Origin: G963666895 sp963666895
GTDB lineage: Bacteria > Desulfobacterota > Desulfovibrionia > Desulfovibrionales > Desulfovibrionaceae
Direction: 5' to 3'
Assembly: GCA_963666895.2 (NCBI GenBank)
Contig: CAXXNS010000001.1
Location: 1 to 64,000, forward strand
DNA: 64,000 nucleotides
In this document: piece after piece, positions 51,758-61,068 of the stretch
Numbering within the stretch: the first letter of the stretch is position 1
Layout: the number at the start of each line of letters is the position of its first letter
Notes under the pieces: generated by a model
The model's input: the letters and a program-made list of their open reading frames with translations, nothing else
The model's database searches: none
Told to the model about the DNA's origin: nothing
Program-made: the position numbers and the translations under genes

Positions 51758-51791
51758 GGGCCGGAGCGGTCGTTGCGTCCCGCTCCGGCCC
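51758..51791 (-). terminator. Terminator-like hairpin after the two-TM protein gene
   Basis: A perfect 12-base-pair stem GGGCCGGAGCGG/CCGCTCCGGCCC with a ten-base loop lies between the permease-partner gene and protein A. The following minus-strand sequence TTGCTTTG is only moderately T-rich. It divides the run into two transcription units. Confidence 0.6.
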
Positions 51792-51818
51792 AATTGTCCC
51801 TTGGTTCCTATGGATGTC

Positions 51819-52508
51819 CTAGTGCGAGAGCTTCAGGCCCCAGCCCTCGAACATGAACAGGATGGAGAAGCCGTACCAGAGGGTGTAGACCACGTAGAAG
51901 GCCAGTGAGAAGATGACCATTCCCATGCGGTCCCCGATACTCTGGCTCTCGATGCCGTAGTAGTTGTACGAGGCCTCCACGCCCTTCTTGAGGATGTGGT
52001 CCACCTCGGCCGCGGCCGCGAAGTCCTTCTGCTTCTTCAAGGCCTTGTCCATGGCCGTCAGGGAGGTCCACCAATTGTATAGGGCCAGCTTGGCGTCGTA
52101 CCCGTACTTGGCCTGAATGGCCTCCCCGTTGTTGGCGTACATCACGTCCGCGTCGTTCAGGGCCGTCTTCAGGATCATGCCCAGGCCGCCCTTGATGGAC
52201 AGGTTGGCCCCGTCCGCGGTGGCTTCGGCGCCTGCGGCCTGATACAGCAGGGCGGACTGGGCCGCCTGCTCGGCGTCGGCCAGGGGCAGGACGACCTCGA
52301 TCTCATGACCGTTGTATTCGGCCGTCTCCTCGATCAGGCCCGGGATGTAGTAGGCCGAACCCTTGGAGATGGAGTTGTACAGGTTGTCCAGATAGTCCAG
52401 GCCGTTCTTCCCGCCCCCGTACAGGGGCATGAAGAAGATCACCAGCACGACCAGGAAGGCGATCATCATGACCAGCCCGAGGGTGAATTCCTTCTTGTTG
52501 TAGATCAT
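51819..52508 (-). CDS. Two-transmembrane protein, probable partner of the TauE/SafE permease
   Basis: 229-residue membrane protein, family not recognised. One helix lies near the N-terminus (LGLVMMIAFLVVLVIFFMPL, about 11-30) and one near the C-terminus (about 196-222). A periplasmic middle of roughly 165 residues is rich in alanine and tyrosine (e.g. KGSAYYIPGLIEETAEYN). No catalytic motif or cysteine. Its ATG lies one base after the stop of the permease gene, so the two are strictly coupled and probably form one complex; the soluble middle could bind the transported anion or contact the kinase sensors. Confidence 0.8.
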   Translation of the reverse strand: MIYNKKEFTLGLVMMIAFLVVLVIFFMPLYGGGKNGLDYLDNLYNSISKGSAYYIPGLIEETAEYNGHEIEVVLPLADAEQAAQSALLYQAAGAEATADGANLSIKGGLGMILKTALNDADVMYANNGEAIQAKYGYDAKLALYNWWTSLTAMDKALKKQKDFAAAAEVDHILKKGVEASYNYYGIESQSIGDRMGMVIFSLAFYVVYTLWYGFSILFMFEGWGLKLSH

Positions 52509-52509
52509 G

Positions 52510-53823
52510 TTACATCGCCTCCTTCCGCTTCAACTTACCGATATTCTTTATGAATGTTGAGAACACCCAGAGGCCGAAGCCCCCGATGACGATGAAGAAG
52601 AGCCAGATACCGATATCCTCCAGGATCACGGCCGTGGCCTTGTTCATGTCGATGACCTCCATGCTCCGCAGCTTGCCGGGCAGGGCGAAGCCCCGGTTCA
52701 GGAAGCCGGCGATGACGGCCATGGCGTAGAAGCCGCGGATGGTGATGCCCTTGACCACCTTGGTGACCATGGCGCCGATCTGGATGCCCAGCAGGGATCC
52801 GAGCAGCATGCCCATGGCCAGGGTGTAGAAGATGAAGCCGTAGATGGCGTACTGGGATATGGACGCGTACCCGGCCGTGAAGATGATCTGGAAGATGTCC
52901 GTGCCCACGGTGGTCATGGAGGACACGCCTAGGCCGTACACGAAGATGGGGAAGGTCAGGAAGCCGCCGCCCACGCCCATGATACCCGCGGCCATGCCGA
53001 CCAGGCCGCCGGAAAGCACCAGGAACAGCCAGGAGATTCGGCGTCCGCCCGGGGTCAGGTCCTGGTCGAACTTGACCATGGGCGGAATGTTGATGGCCTG
53101 GAGCTTCTTGGGCAGTCCGCCCATTTCCACGCCTTCGTCCTTGCCGCCGTGAGCGCCGCCGCCCACTTCTTCCCCGCCCGCGCCCTGGAACTTCTTGGCC
53201 TTGCTCATGGCGCGCAGGAAGTCGATCAGGGCGTAGAATCCCAGGAAGCCGAGCATGCCGCAGTACACGGTGGTGATGAAGGCGTCGGAAAGCACCGGGT
53301 TCATCTCGTAGAGCACCCGGTTGACGATGCCGCCGGCCGTGGCCCCGCCGATGGCGCCCACCAGGAACACCGCCGCCAGCCCGACGTTGACGTTGCCGAG
53401 CTTCTTGTGGATTGCGCTGCCCATGATGGCCTTGGCGAAGATGTGGAACAGGTCCGTGCCCACGGCCAGGATGCCCTTGACTCCCGCGCTCATGAGCGCC
53501 GGGGCGATGATGAAGCCGCCGCCCGCGCCGATGCAGCCGGTGATGAACCCGGCCATGAGCCCGATGAGGATGGACACCAGGAAGATGTTCAGGGAATAGA
53601 AGGCCGGGGAATAGGCCTTCTTGCCTCCGAGCACGGCCGGCAGGGCCTGGCCGATCTCGTCGGCATAGGCCACGCCCAGAATGATGACCGGCAGGAGCAT
53701 GAGTCCGAGTACGAAGAGCCGTTTGCGGCTGCCCAGAATGGTCCGGGACACGTCCATTTCCCAACGGGCGTGAGCCCTGGACCCGGCCATGAGCAGGTGT
53801 GCGAAGTTCTTAAAAAATGCCAT
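52510..53823 (-). CDS. TauE/SafE-family (DUF81) anion permease
   Basis: 437-residue polytopic inner-membrane protein with two TauE halves. The first half holds GCIGAGGGFIIAPALMSAGV, the second GVGGGFLTFPIFVYGLGVS, with a glycine-rich cytoplasmic loop (about 225-260) between them. A further hydrophobic segment lies before the first half and one at the C-terminus, more than in minimal family members. The family moves sulfite, sulfoacetate, taurine-derived or other organic sulfur anions. Start ATG at 53823 with GAGG/AAGGAG upstream. It lies between two receiver genes and a coupled two-TM partner, which implies transport linked to signalling. Confidence 0.88.
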   Translation of the reverse strand: MAFFKNFAHLLMAGSRAHARWEMDVSRTILGSRKRLFVLGLMLLPVIILGVAYADEIGQALPAVLGGKKAYSPAFYSLNIFLVSILIGLMAGFITGCIGAGGGFIIAPALMSAGVKGILAVGTDLFHIFAKAIMGSAIHKKLGNVNVGLAAVFLVGAIGGATAGGIVNRVLYEMNPVLSDAFITTVYCGMLGFLGFYALIDFLRAMSKAKKFQGAGGEEVGGGAHGGKDEGVEMGGLPKKLQAINIPPMVKFDQDLTPGGRRISWLFLVLSGGLVGMAAGIMGVGGGFLTFPIFVYGLGVSSMTTVGTDIFQIIFTAGYASISQYAIYGFIFYTLAMGMLLGSLLGIQIGAMVTKVVKGITIRGFYAMAVIAGFLNRGFALPGKLRSMEVIDMNKATAVILEDIGIWLFFIVIGGFGLWVFSTFIKNIGKLKRKEAM

Positions 53824-53866
53824 TGCCTCGCTTCTCCTTGGGTTGCAGTTGTCCTGTGTGAAAGGA

Positions 53867-54280
53867 TTACGACCGGTCCTCCGTGACCGGCCGGGCTTGC
53901 CTTGATCCGTGCCCCGCGGCACGGGATGCGTCCTCGATCTTGTAGACCAGCTCGTCGATGGAAATGGGCTTCATGAGGTAGTCGAAGGCCCCGTGCGACA
54001 GCCCCTGGACCGCGGCCTCCACGTCGGCGTGGCCCGTGAGCATGATCACGGCCGTGCCAGGATGCTTGCGGCGGATGACCTCCAGGACCTCCAGGCCGTC
54101 CATGTCGGGCATCTTGACGTCCAGGACCACCACGTCCACAGGGCGCGTCTCCAGACTCTCCAGGGCGGACAGGCCGTTGGAGACCGCCTGCACGTCCAGC
54201 CCGCGGCGGTCGAGCCGCTTGGCCAGGGTGCGCAGGAACTCCTCTTCGTCGTCCACCAGCAGAATGCGCACCGCGCTCAT
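53867..54280 (-). CDS. Single-domain response regulator
   Basis: 137-residue receiver: ILLVDDEEEF, phospho-acceptor VVVLDVKMPDMDG, VIMLTGHAD and YLMKPISIDE. A short arginine-rich tail follows. ATG at 54280 has GGAGG seven bases upstream and overlaps the stop of the preceding receiver gene by four bases. It is followed after 43 bases by the TauE/SafE permease gene. No output domain, so it may act on the permease or pass phosphate. Confidence 0.88.
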   Translation of the reverse strand: MSAVRILLVDDEEEFLRTLAKRLDRRGLDVQAVSNGLSALESLETRPVDVVVLDVKMPDMDGLEVLEVIRRKHPGTAVIMLTGHADVEAAVQGLSHGAFDYLMKPISIDELVYKIEDASRAAGHGSRQARPVTEDRS

Positions 54281-54672
54281 GTCGCCACCTCCTCGCGCCT
54301 GGCCAGGGCAAGAATCTTGCCCGTCAGCACCTTGATGTCGCATGGCTTGGCCAGGTAGTCGCTGGCCCCATGCTTCATTCCTTCCTCAGCCGCCTGTTCC
54401 GACCCGTGCCCGGTGAGCATGATCACCGGCAGGTCCGGATCCATCTTTTTGAAAATCTTCAACAATTCAATACCGTCCATATCCTCCATCTTCAGGTCCA
54501 GCAGAGCCAGATCGAAGTCCTGGTGCCGGAAGACGCGCAGAGCCTCGGTGCCGGAATTGACCCCGGTGACTTCGATGTTCCTCTTGCCGAGACGTTTGGC
54601 CATCACCTCCACGAAGCTCACCTCGTCGTCCACGAAGAGCAGTCGGACCGTCCTGGAATATCCCGTGTCCAT
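54277..54672 (-). CDS. Single-domain response regulator
   Basis: 131-residue receiver: LLFVDDEVSF, phospho-acceptor LALLDLKMEDMDG, VIMLTGHGS and YLAKPCDIKV. Located 15 bases after a dCache-type histidine kinase gene, its probable phosphodonor, and coupled by a four-base overlap to a second receiver. Two receivers in series behind one kinase suggest branching or a phosphate sink. Confidence 0.88.
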   Translation of the reverse strand: MDTGYSRTVRLLFVDDEVSFVEVMAKRLGKRNIEVTGVNSGTEALRVFRHQDFDLALLDLKMEDMDGIELLKIFKKMDPDLPVIMLTGHGSEQAAEEGMKHGASDYLAKPCDIKVLTGKILALARREEVAT

Positions 54673-54687
54673 GACGTTGCCCCCTCC

Positions 54688-56421
54688 CTAGCCCTTGCCC
54701 CCGGGCTGTTCCGTGTCGGACAGCTCCGCCGGGAGGGTGATTCGGAAGGACGTACCCTCGCCGACCACGCTGTCCACCTCGATATCTCCGCCCATCTTCT
54801 TGACGATGCCGTAGCAGATGGACAGGCCGAGCCCCGTTCCCTTGCCCACCGGCTTGGTGGTGAAGAAGGGGTCGAAAATTTTCTTCAGGTTGGCCTGGGG
54901 AATGCCCGGGCCGTCGTCCGTGACCTCAATGACCACGGCCGTGGCCTTGGGTGACCGGTCCAGGCTGGTCCGGACGCGGATGATCCCGCCCTTGGCCTCC
55001 AGGGCGTACAGGGAGTTGTTGATCAAGTTGAGGAGCACCTGCTGGACCTCGGAGCCGGAGCCGAACACCGCGGGCAGGCCCGTGGCCAGGTTGGTGGTGA
55101 TGGCCACCTTGGAGTACTTGGCCCGCTGCTCCATGAGCTCCACCAGTTCCTCCACCACCCTGTTGATGTTCAGCTCCTCGCGGCGCGAGTCGGTGCGCCG
55201 GGCGAAGTGCAGCAGCTTGTGGGTGATCTCCTTGCACCGCAGCCCCTGGATGCGGATCTGCTCCAGGGCCCGGGTCAGCTCCTTGGGATCGTCCTCGCCC
55301 TTCATGCCGTCGGCCAGCAGGTCCTCGATCCAGCCGGCCTCCTCGACCATGATGGCCACCGGGTTGTTGATCTCGTGGGCGATGCCCGCGGCCAGCTCGC
55401 CGATGGAAGCCAGCTTGCTGGCCTCGATCATCTGGTCGTTGATCTTTTCCTTCTCGAAATCCGAACGCATGATGTGGGACACGGTCCGCCGGGAAATCCA
55501 GGCCACCATGGCCACGATGGCCAGGCCGCCCACGGCCAGCACCAGGATGGACAGGTTGCGGGTGGTGGACAGATGGCGGAAGGCGTCCGCGGTCCGCTGC
55601 TGGTAGACCAGGAGCCACTCCCCGGACTTGAGCGTGGCCACGGCGTACAGGCTCTCCTGGCCGTCCTGGTCCTCGGCCTTGAAAATGTGCGCCTTGGACT
55701 CGCTGGCCTCGCCCGCGGCCAGAAGGCGGTTGAACAGGGCCTGGTCCAGGTCCACGTCGTACATGGGCTTAGTCTGGAACTCGCCCTTGATGTTGAGGAT
55801 GTAGGCGAACCCGGTCTCGCCCACGCGCAGGTTCTCAACCAACTGGTTGAAGAGGTTGAAGTCCACGGTGGCGCGCAGGATCCACTCGCGGCCCTCCCAG
55901 GTGCGCTTGACCGCCACGATGAAGTGCGGCAGTCCCCGCAGGCCCAGGAAGACGTCCGAGATGTACACCCGGCTCTTCATGGCCGACACGTACCAATCGG
56001 CCTCGGCGTAGGTGGCCCCGCGCAGGTTGAAGGGCCCGGCGTAGGAGACCTGGTCGCCCTCGGCGTCCACCAGGCCCAGGTCCACAAAGAAGGGGCCGGA
56101 CTCCTGCTGCAGGGCGTTGAGCACGTCGTGCAGGGAGTTCTCGTCGGCCAGGTCCTCGAAGGGCACGCTCTTGGACAGGAAGCGGACCATGCCCAGCTTG
56201 TCCTGCAGGAAGCCGTCGATCTCCTGCTCGTGCTTGAGCACCAGCTCCATGAGGTAGTCGTGGACCTTTTCCTTGTACGCCTTGTGGAAGTGATAAACGT
56301 AGATGGCGCTGATGAGCAGCATGGGCGCAAACGAGACCACCAGAACGTTGGTCATCATGCTGCGGCGCAAGGAACGATAAAACTGGCTGTTGGCCAGCGC
56401 TTCCTGATCCTTTTTCGTCAT
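54688..56421 (-). CDS. Membrane histidine kinase with periplasmic dCache sensor
   Basis: 577-residue kinase. Transmembrane helices at about 25-45 and 295-315 enclose a 250-residue periplasmic double-Cache domain with typical DWYVSAMKSRVYISDVFLG and HFIVAVKR blocks. The cytoplasmic core has the histidine in GIAHEINNPVAIMVE, N box LINNSLYALE, G1 DDGPGIPQAN and G2 GKGTGLGLSIC. dCache domains bind small ligands such as carboxylates or amino acids. It heads a unit with two receivers, the TauE/SafE permease and its partner, so it may sense the transported anion. Confidence 0.92.
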   Translation of the reverse strand: MTKKDQEALANSQFYRSLRRSMMTNVLVVSFAPMLLISAIYVYHFHKAYKEKVHDYLMELVLKHEQEIDGFLQDKLGMVRFLSKSVPFEDLADENSLHDVLNALQQESGPFFVDLGLVDAEGDQVSYAGPFNLRGATYAEADWYVSAMKSRVYISDVFLGLRGLPHFIVAVKRTWEGREWILRATVDFNLFNQLVENLRVGETGFAYILNIKGEFQTKPMYDVDLDQALFNRLLAAGEASESKAHIFKAEDQDGQESLYAVATLKSGEWLLVYQQRTADAFRHLSTTRNLSILVLAVGGLAIVAMVAWISRRTVSHIMRSDFEKEKINDQMIEASKLASIGELAAGIAHEINNPVAIMVEEAGWIEDLLADGMKGEDDPKELTRALEQIRIQGLRCKEITHKLLHFARRTDSRREELNINRVVEELVELMEQRAKYSKVAITTNLATGLPAVFGSGSEVQQVLLNLINNSLYALEAKGGIIRVRTSLDRSPKATAVVIEVTDDGPGIPQANLKKIFDPFFTTKPVGKGTGLGLSICYGIVKKMGGDIEVDSVVGEGTSFRITLPAELSDTEQPGGKG

Positions 56422-56851
56422 CCTCCACTCTCCCGCCGGTCCTGAGTCGGTCGTCAGTCCGAGACCGGCGCGAAAGGAAAATTACAAAGAACATGCCAGG
56501 GGAATGCGCTGGAAAGGGAATATAAAAGGCCATTACTGACAGCATGTTGAACATTCGCGCCCAGAATTCCTTCCGCCAGCGTCATGCCGCTTCTGTCAGC
56601 ATCCTTTACGGTCTGTAAAAGAAATGCGGCCGCGACAACCAATGACGCGGGGCTTTCCACGCGGACCGCGCCCGGGTCCAGCACCGGACCGCGTTTCGAG
56701 AACCCGGCCGTATGTCCGGACTTTTCGGGATCGAGGCCGGAAAGCCTTGCCACCGGCTGTCAAGCCGAGCGTCTAGGCATGCGGTATGCAACAGCCTGTT
56801 GAGGCGCCCTCCCAGGCGCGACGAACGGAGAGACCCAAGGAGAGGGAAATA
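56422..56851. other. 430-base divergent control region
   Basis: No gene is visible. A near-match to a sigma54 promoter, TGGCATGTTCTTTGT, lies on the minus strand at 56484-56498; its -12 dinucleotide is GT, not GC. An AT-rich patch with TATATT (minus strand, about 56519-56524) could serve as a -10 element. CTGACAGCAT and CTGTCAGCAT form an imperfect direct repeat at about 56535 and 56600. Both divergent kinase-like genes must be controlled from here. Confidence 0.35.
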
Positions 56852-57490
56852 ATGCAACATCAGGAACTGGCCTTGCTGGGCAGAGTCACCGCCTCCACCT
56901 CCCACGAATTCAAGAATGTCCTGGCCATTCTGCGGGAATCCTTCGGCCTCATTCAGGACGTTCTGAACATGAACAAGAAGATTGAGCTCAAGCACCAGGA
57001 CAAGATTCTGAAGGCCCTGGACAACGTGGAGCGCCACATGAGCCGCGGCGTGGACATCACCAACCGGCTCAACCTGTTCGCCCACACCTCGGACGAGGAG
57101 AAGGACACCGTTTCCTTTGCCGGACAGGCCGAGTTGGCCTGCCACCTGCTCCGCAGACGGGCCCGCCAGGGCAAGGTGCAGCTGACCTACGAAGTGGCCT
57201 CGGGCGGCCTGGACGTCACGGGCTGCCCCATCGTGCTGCTCATCGCCCTGCTGACCACGGTGGAACACGCCATCGAGCGCGCGCCCCAGGAATCCACCCT
57301 GACCCTGCGCGCCCAGCGCGCCGGGACCGGGCCGCAGCTGGCCATCATCCTTTCCGGCCCGGGCGCGGACCTGGATGCGGGCGGCCTGCAGGCCAAGCTC
57401 GACCACATGCCGGAGCTGGAGCCGCCCTTCACGGTCCAGGAGACCTCCAGCGGCCTGACCGTGACCATTGAAACCAACTCAGTCTCATGA
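56852..57490 (+). CDS. Short histidine-kinase-like protein with degenerate ATPase domain (ChpT-like phosphotransferase candidate)
   Basis: 212-residue soluble protein. The first 90 residues are a dimerisation/phosphotransfer helix pair with a plausible phospho-acceptor in TSHEFKNVLAIL. The remaining part aligns in length with a kinase ATPase domain, but the N box lacks its asparagine (LLTTVEHAIERA) and the G1 motif reads LSGPGADLD without the key aspartate; no G2 box follows. It should not bind ATP normally. ChpT and Spo0B have just this layout and shuttle phosphate between receivers. AGGAG precedes the ATG at 56852 and a strong terminator follows, so it is a single-gene unit. Confidence 0.72.
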   Translation: MQHQELALLGRVTASTSHEFKNVLAILRESFGLIQDVLNMNKKIELKHQDKILKALDNVERHMSRGVDITNRLNLFAHTSDEEKDTVSFAGQAELACHLLRRRARQGKVQLTYEVASGGLDVTGCPIVLLIALLTTVEHAIERAPQESTLTLRAQRAGTGPQLAIILSGPGADLDAGGLQAKLDHMPELEPPFTVQETSSGLTVTIETNSVS

Positions 57491-57524
57491 CCTGCCATCG
57501 CACTCCTCCCTCTCCTTTGCCTCA

Positions 57525-57557
57525 GCGGCCCGGGTCTTGCCCCGGGCCGCTTGTTTT
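57525..57557 (+). terminator. Intrinsic terminator after the ChpT-like gene
   Basis: A ten-base-pair stem GCGGCCCGGG/CCCGGGCCGC with a six-base loop is followed by TTGTTTTTTT. Confidence 0.92.
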
Positions 57558-57632
57558 TTTCTCGCCAAACCCGTCCGGCCGGGCCGTCATCTCGCAAGAG
57601 CGCCCGGGGCCGCCCGGGGCTTGCACGATCGG

Positions 57633-57665
57633 TTGCGCGATAAAACCATTAAATATCATATGGTT
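57633..57665 (+). promoter_or_regulatory. AT-rich promoter region with dyad AACCAT-N10-ATGGTT
   Basis: TTGCGC (57633-57638) and TATCAT (57654-57659) have 15-base spacing. The dyad AACCAT/ATGGTT at 57644-57665 overlaps the -10 element. It lies 31 bases before the kinase gene at 57696. Confidence 0.35.
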
Positions 57666-57695
57666 ACAGGTCGATAAGCCCGGCCTGGGGATGGA

Positions 57696-59414
57696 ATGAA
57701 TGTTGCTCTCCCTTCTGACATCGGCGCCACGCCGCAACCGACCGCCCGGGAGACGAACGTGATCCGCGACAAGAAATATTCCGTGCTGCGCTGGAAGATC
57801 ATCGGCGGCACCCTGGCCTTCTCCCTCATCCCGCTGTTCGCGGCCGGGCTGTTCGCCAACCACGACTTCCAGACCGTCTACCGGGCCAGGATCATCAACA
57901 ACCTGTCCACCATCGTGGAGAACAAGAAACGCGCCCTGGACATGTTCCTGGAGGAGCGCGCCGCGCAGCTGCGCACCCTGCTCTACACCCAACCCACCGA
58001 AAAGCTTTCCGACGAGGACTCCCTGCGCACGCTGTTCCAGGCCATGCAGGCCAGCTCCCGGTCCTTCGTGGACCTGGGCGTCATCGACCAGAACGGCGAG
58101 CACCTGGCCTACGTGGGCCCCTATCAACTGGAAAACGTCAACTACAGCGACCAAGAGTGGTTCCAGAAGACCATCTTCAAGGGCCTCTACATCAGCGACG
58201 TGTTCCTGGGCTTCCGCAAGTTCCCCCACTTCATCATCGCCGTGGCCCGCCAGGAGGGCGACGACATCTGGATCCTGCGGGCCACCATCGACTCCGACGT
58301 GTTCGACAGCATGGTCCAGGCCGTGCAGGTGGGCCAGAGCGGCGACGCCTTCCTGGTCAACCAGGACAACCTGCTGCAGACCGACTCCCGCTTCCAGGGC
58401 ACGGTGCTCGACCCCTCGCCCGTGTCCGCCGCGCCCGTCTTCGGCGGCACCGACGTCACCGAGGCCCAGGTGGAGGGCATGGACATGCTCATCGGCTCCT
58501 GCTGGCTGGACAGCACGCCCTGGCGGCTGGTCATCCTGGAGGACCCGTCCGAGGAGATGTCGGCATTGATGCGCACCAAGTCGCTGCTGGCCGTGGTGGC
58601 CCTGGGCGCGGTGATCATCATGAGCGCGGGCGCCGTCGTCATGGGCAACGCCATCGTGGGCAAGGTCATGCAGGCGGACCAGGAAAAGGCGGCCATGGAC
58701 GCCAACCTGGTGCAGTCCAGCAAGATGGCCGCCCTGGGCAAGATGGCCGCGGGCGTGGCCCACGAGGTCAACAACCCCTTGAGCCTCATCCGCGAGGGCG
58801 CGGGCTGGCTCAAGGACCTGCTGGACGACGAGGACCCGGAGACCATGCGCAACCACGCCGAGTTCACACGCGGCCTGGAGATGATCGAGCAGCACGTGGA
58901 CCGGGCCCGCGAGGTCACCCACCGCATGCTCGGCTTCGGCCGCCGCATGGAGCCGGTGCAGGAGAACGTGGATCTCAACGGGCTGGTGGAGCAGACCATG
59001 AAGTTCCTGCACCAGGAGGCCGTGCATCGCAACATCGCCGTGCGCGCCGACCTCCAGCCCGACCTGCCCTTCATCACCACGGACGCGGCCCAGTTGCAGC
59101 AGGTGATCCTCAACGTCCTGGACAACGGCCTGGACGCCGTGGGCCAGGACGGGGAGATCACGGTCTCCACCCGCATGGACGTGGAGGCGGACCAGGCGGT
59201 CCTGACCATCAAGGACAACGGGCCCGGCATTCCCAAGGACGTGCTGCAACGCCTGTTCGACCCGTTCTTCACCACCAAGAAGGTGGGCGAAGGCACGGGC
59301 CTGGGCCTGTCCATCTGCTACAGCATCGTGGAAAAGCTGGGCGGCCGCATCGAGGTCGTCAGCGAACCCGGCCAGGGCGCGGAATTCACCGTCCGCGTGC
59401 CCAGGCGGCGGTAA
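57696..59414 (+). CDS. Membrane histidine kinase with periplasmic dCache sensor
   Basis: 572-residue kinase closely similar in plan to that at 54688. Transmembrane helices lie at about 35-55 and 295-318. The periplasmic dCache domain includes EWFQKTIFKGLYISDVFLGF and HFIIAVARQ. The histidine is in GVAHEVNNPLSLIRE, the N box in ILNVLDNGLDAV, G1 in DNGPGIPKDV and G2 in GTGLGLSICYS. The shared YISDVFLG.R..PHFI block shows that the two sensors are paralogues. It heads a unit of kinase, receiver, kinase and receiver. GGA precedes the ATG. Confidence 0.92.
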   Translation: MNVALPSDIGATPQPTARETNVIRDKKYSVLRWKIIGGTLAFSLIPLFAAGLFANHDFQTVYRARIINNLSTIVENKKRALDMFLEERAAQLRTLLYTQPTEKLSDEDSLRTLFQAMQASSRSFVDLGVIDQNGEHLAYVGPYQLENVNYSDQEWFQKTIFKGLYISDVFLGFRKFPHFIIAVARQEGDDIWILRATIDSDVFDSMVQAVQVGQSGDAFLVNQDNLLQTDSRFQGTVLDPSPVSAAPVFGGTDVTEAQVEGMDMLIGSCWLDSTPWRLVILEDPSEEMSALMRTKSLLAVVALGAVIIMSAGAVVMGNAIVGKVMQADQEKAAMDANLVQSSKMAALGKMAAGVAHEVNNPLSLIREGAGWLKDLLDDEDPETMRNHAEFTRGLEMIEQHVDRAREVTHRMLGFGRRMEPVQENVDLNGLVEQTMKFLHQEAVHRNIAVRADLQPDLPFITTDAAQLQQVILNVLDNGLDAVGQDGEITVSTRMDVEADQAVLTIKDNGPGIPKDVLQRLFDPFFTTKKVGEGTGLGLSICYSIVEKLGGRIEVVSEPGQGAEFTVRVPRRR

Positions 59415-59424
59415 GGAGCGGAAC

Positions 59425-59834
59425 ATGGCTGAGACGATCAATGTCCTGGTGGTGGACGACGAGCCCTACTTCCTGGAGCTGTTCACCAACCGATTTTCCC
59501 GCCGGGGCCTGAACGTGCTCCAGGCGGGCGGCGGCGACGAGGCCCTGGACGTCCTGGACAAGGAGAAGGTGGACGTGGTGGTCCTGGACGTGCTCATGCC
59601 CGGCATGAACGGCATCGAGACCCTCAAGGAGATCAAGAAACACCACCCCTTCCTGGAGGTCATCATGCTCACCGGGCACGGGTCCGTGGACATGGGGCTC
59701 AAGGGCATGCGCCACGGCGCGTACGACTATGTAATGAAGCCCTTCAAGATCGACGACCTGCTGTCACGCATCCAGCGCGCCAACGACCGCCGCAAGCTCA
59801 ACCAGGGCGGCGGCGGAGCCGCGGAGGACGCGCC

Positions 59835-59838
<4 letters not shown>
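59425..59838 (+). CDS. Single-domain response regulator
   Basis: 137-residue receiver: VLVVDDEPYF, phospho-acceptor VVVLDVLMPGMNG, VIMLTGHGS and YVMKPFKIDD, then a glycine-rich tail. It lies ten bases after the dCache kinase gene, and its stop overlaps the GTG start of the next kinase gene, so it is placed between two kinases in one operon and could connect them. Confidence 0.88.
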
Positions 59839-60593
<755 letters not shown>

Positions 60594-60617
60594 CAACCCT
60601 CAACGGAGGACATGGTC

Positions 60618-61043
60618 ATGAGTGAGAAGACGAGAGTACTGGTTGTGGACGACGAGGAGCGCTTCGCCGCCAACATGGTCAAGATTCTCCAGGAAAACGG
60701 CATGGAGGCCTGGGCGGCGCACTCGGGCGAGCAGGCCCTCGAGGTCCTGGACGCCAACAGCTTCGACGTGGTCCTCCTGGACGTCAAGATGCCCGGCCTG
60801 TCCGGCGTGGGCACCCTGCGCAAGATGAAGGAGAAGGAGTACGACGTGAAGGTGGTGGTCCTCACCGGCCACGCCTCGGTGGACGACGCCGTGCACCTGC
60901 TGGACCTGGGCGCGGTGGACTACCTGCTCAAGCCCTGCCGCACTCCGCGGCTGCTGGAGATGATCCGGCTGGCCAAGGAGGCCAAGGAGCTGCAGCAGGA
61001 GGCCCGGGCGGCCAAGGATCTGAAGGAGAAGGCCGCGGGATGA
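60618..61043 (+). CDS. Single-domain response regulator
   Basis: 141-residue receiver: VLVVDDEERF, phospho-acceptor VVLLDVKMPGLSG, VVVLTGHAS and YLLKPCRTPR. It is followed by a charged helix (about 118-141). An ATG at 60612 is only one base from GGAGGA; the second ATG at 60618 has the better seven-base spacing and is chosen. Last gene of the plus-strand unit, convergent with protein B 25 bases on. Confidence 0.86.
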   Translation: MSEKTRVLVVDDEERFAANMVKILQENGMEAWAAHSGEQALEVLDANSFDVVLLDVKMPGLSGVGTLRKMKEKEYDVKVVVLTGHASVDDAVHLLDLGAVDYLLKPCRTPRLLEMIRLAKEAKELQQEARAAKDLKEKAAG

Positions 61044-61068
61044 CCCCGGAAGGCTCGGGGCGGAAGGG

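Noticed and set aside
56484..56498. Sigma54 promoter for the kinase at 54688
   Set aside because: The -24 block TGGCATG is good, but the essential -12 GC is GT. Mentioned only in the control-region entry.
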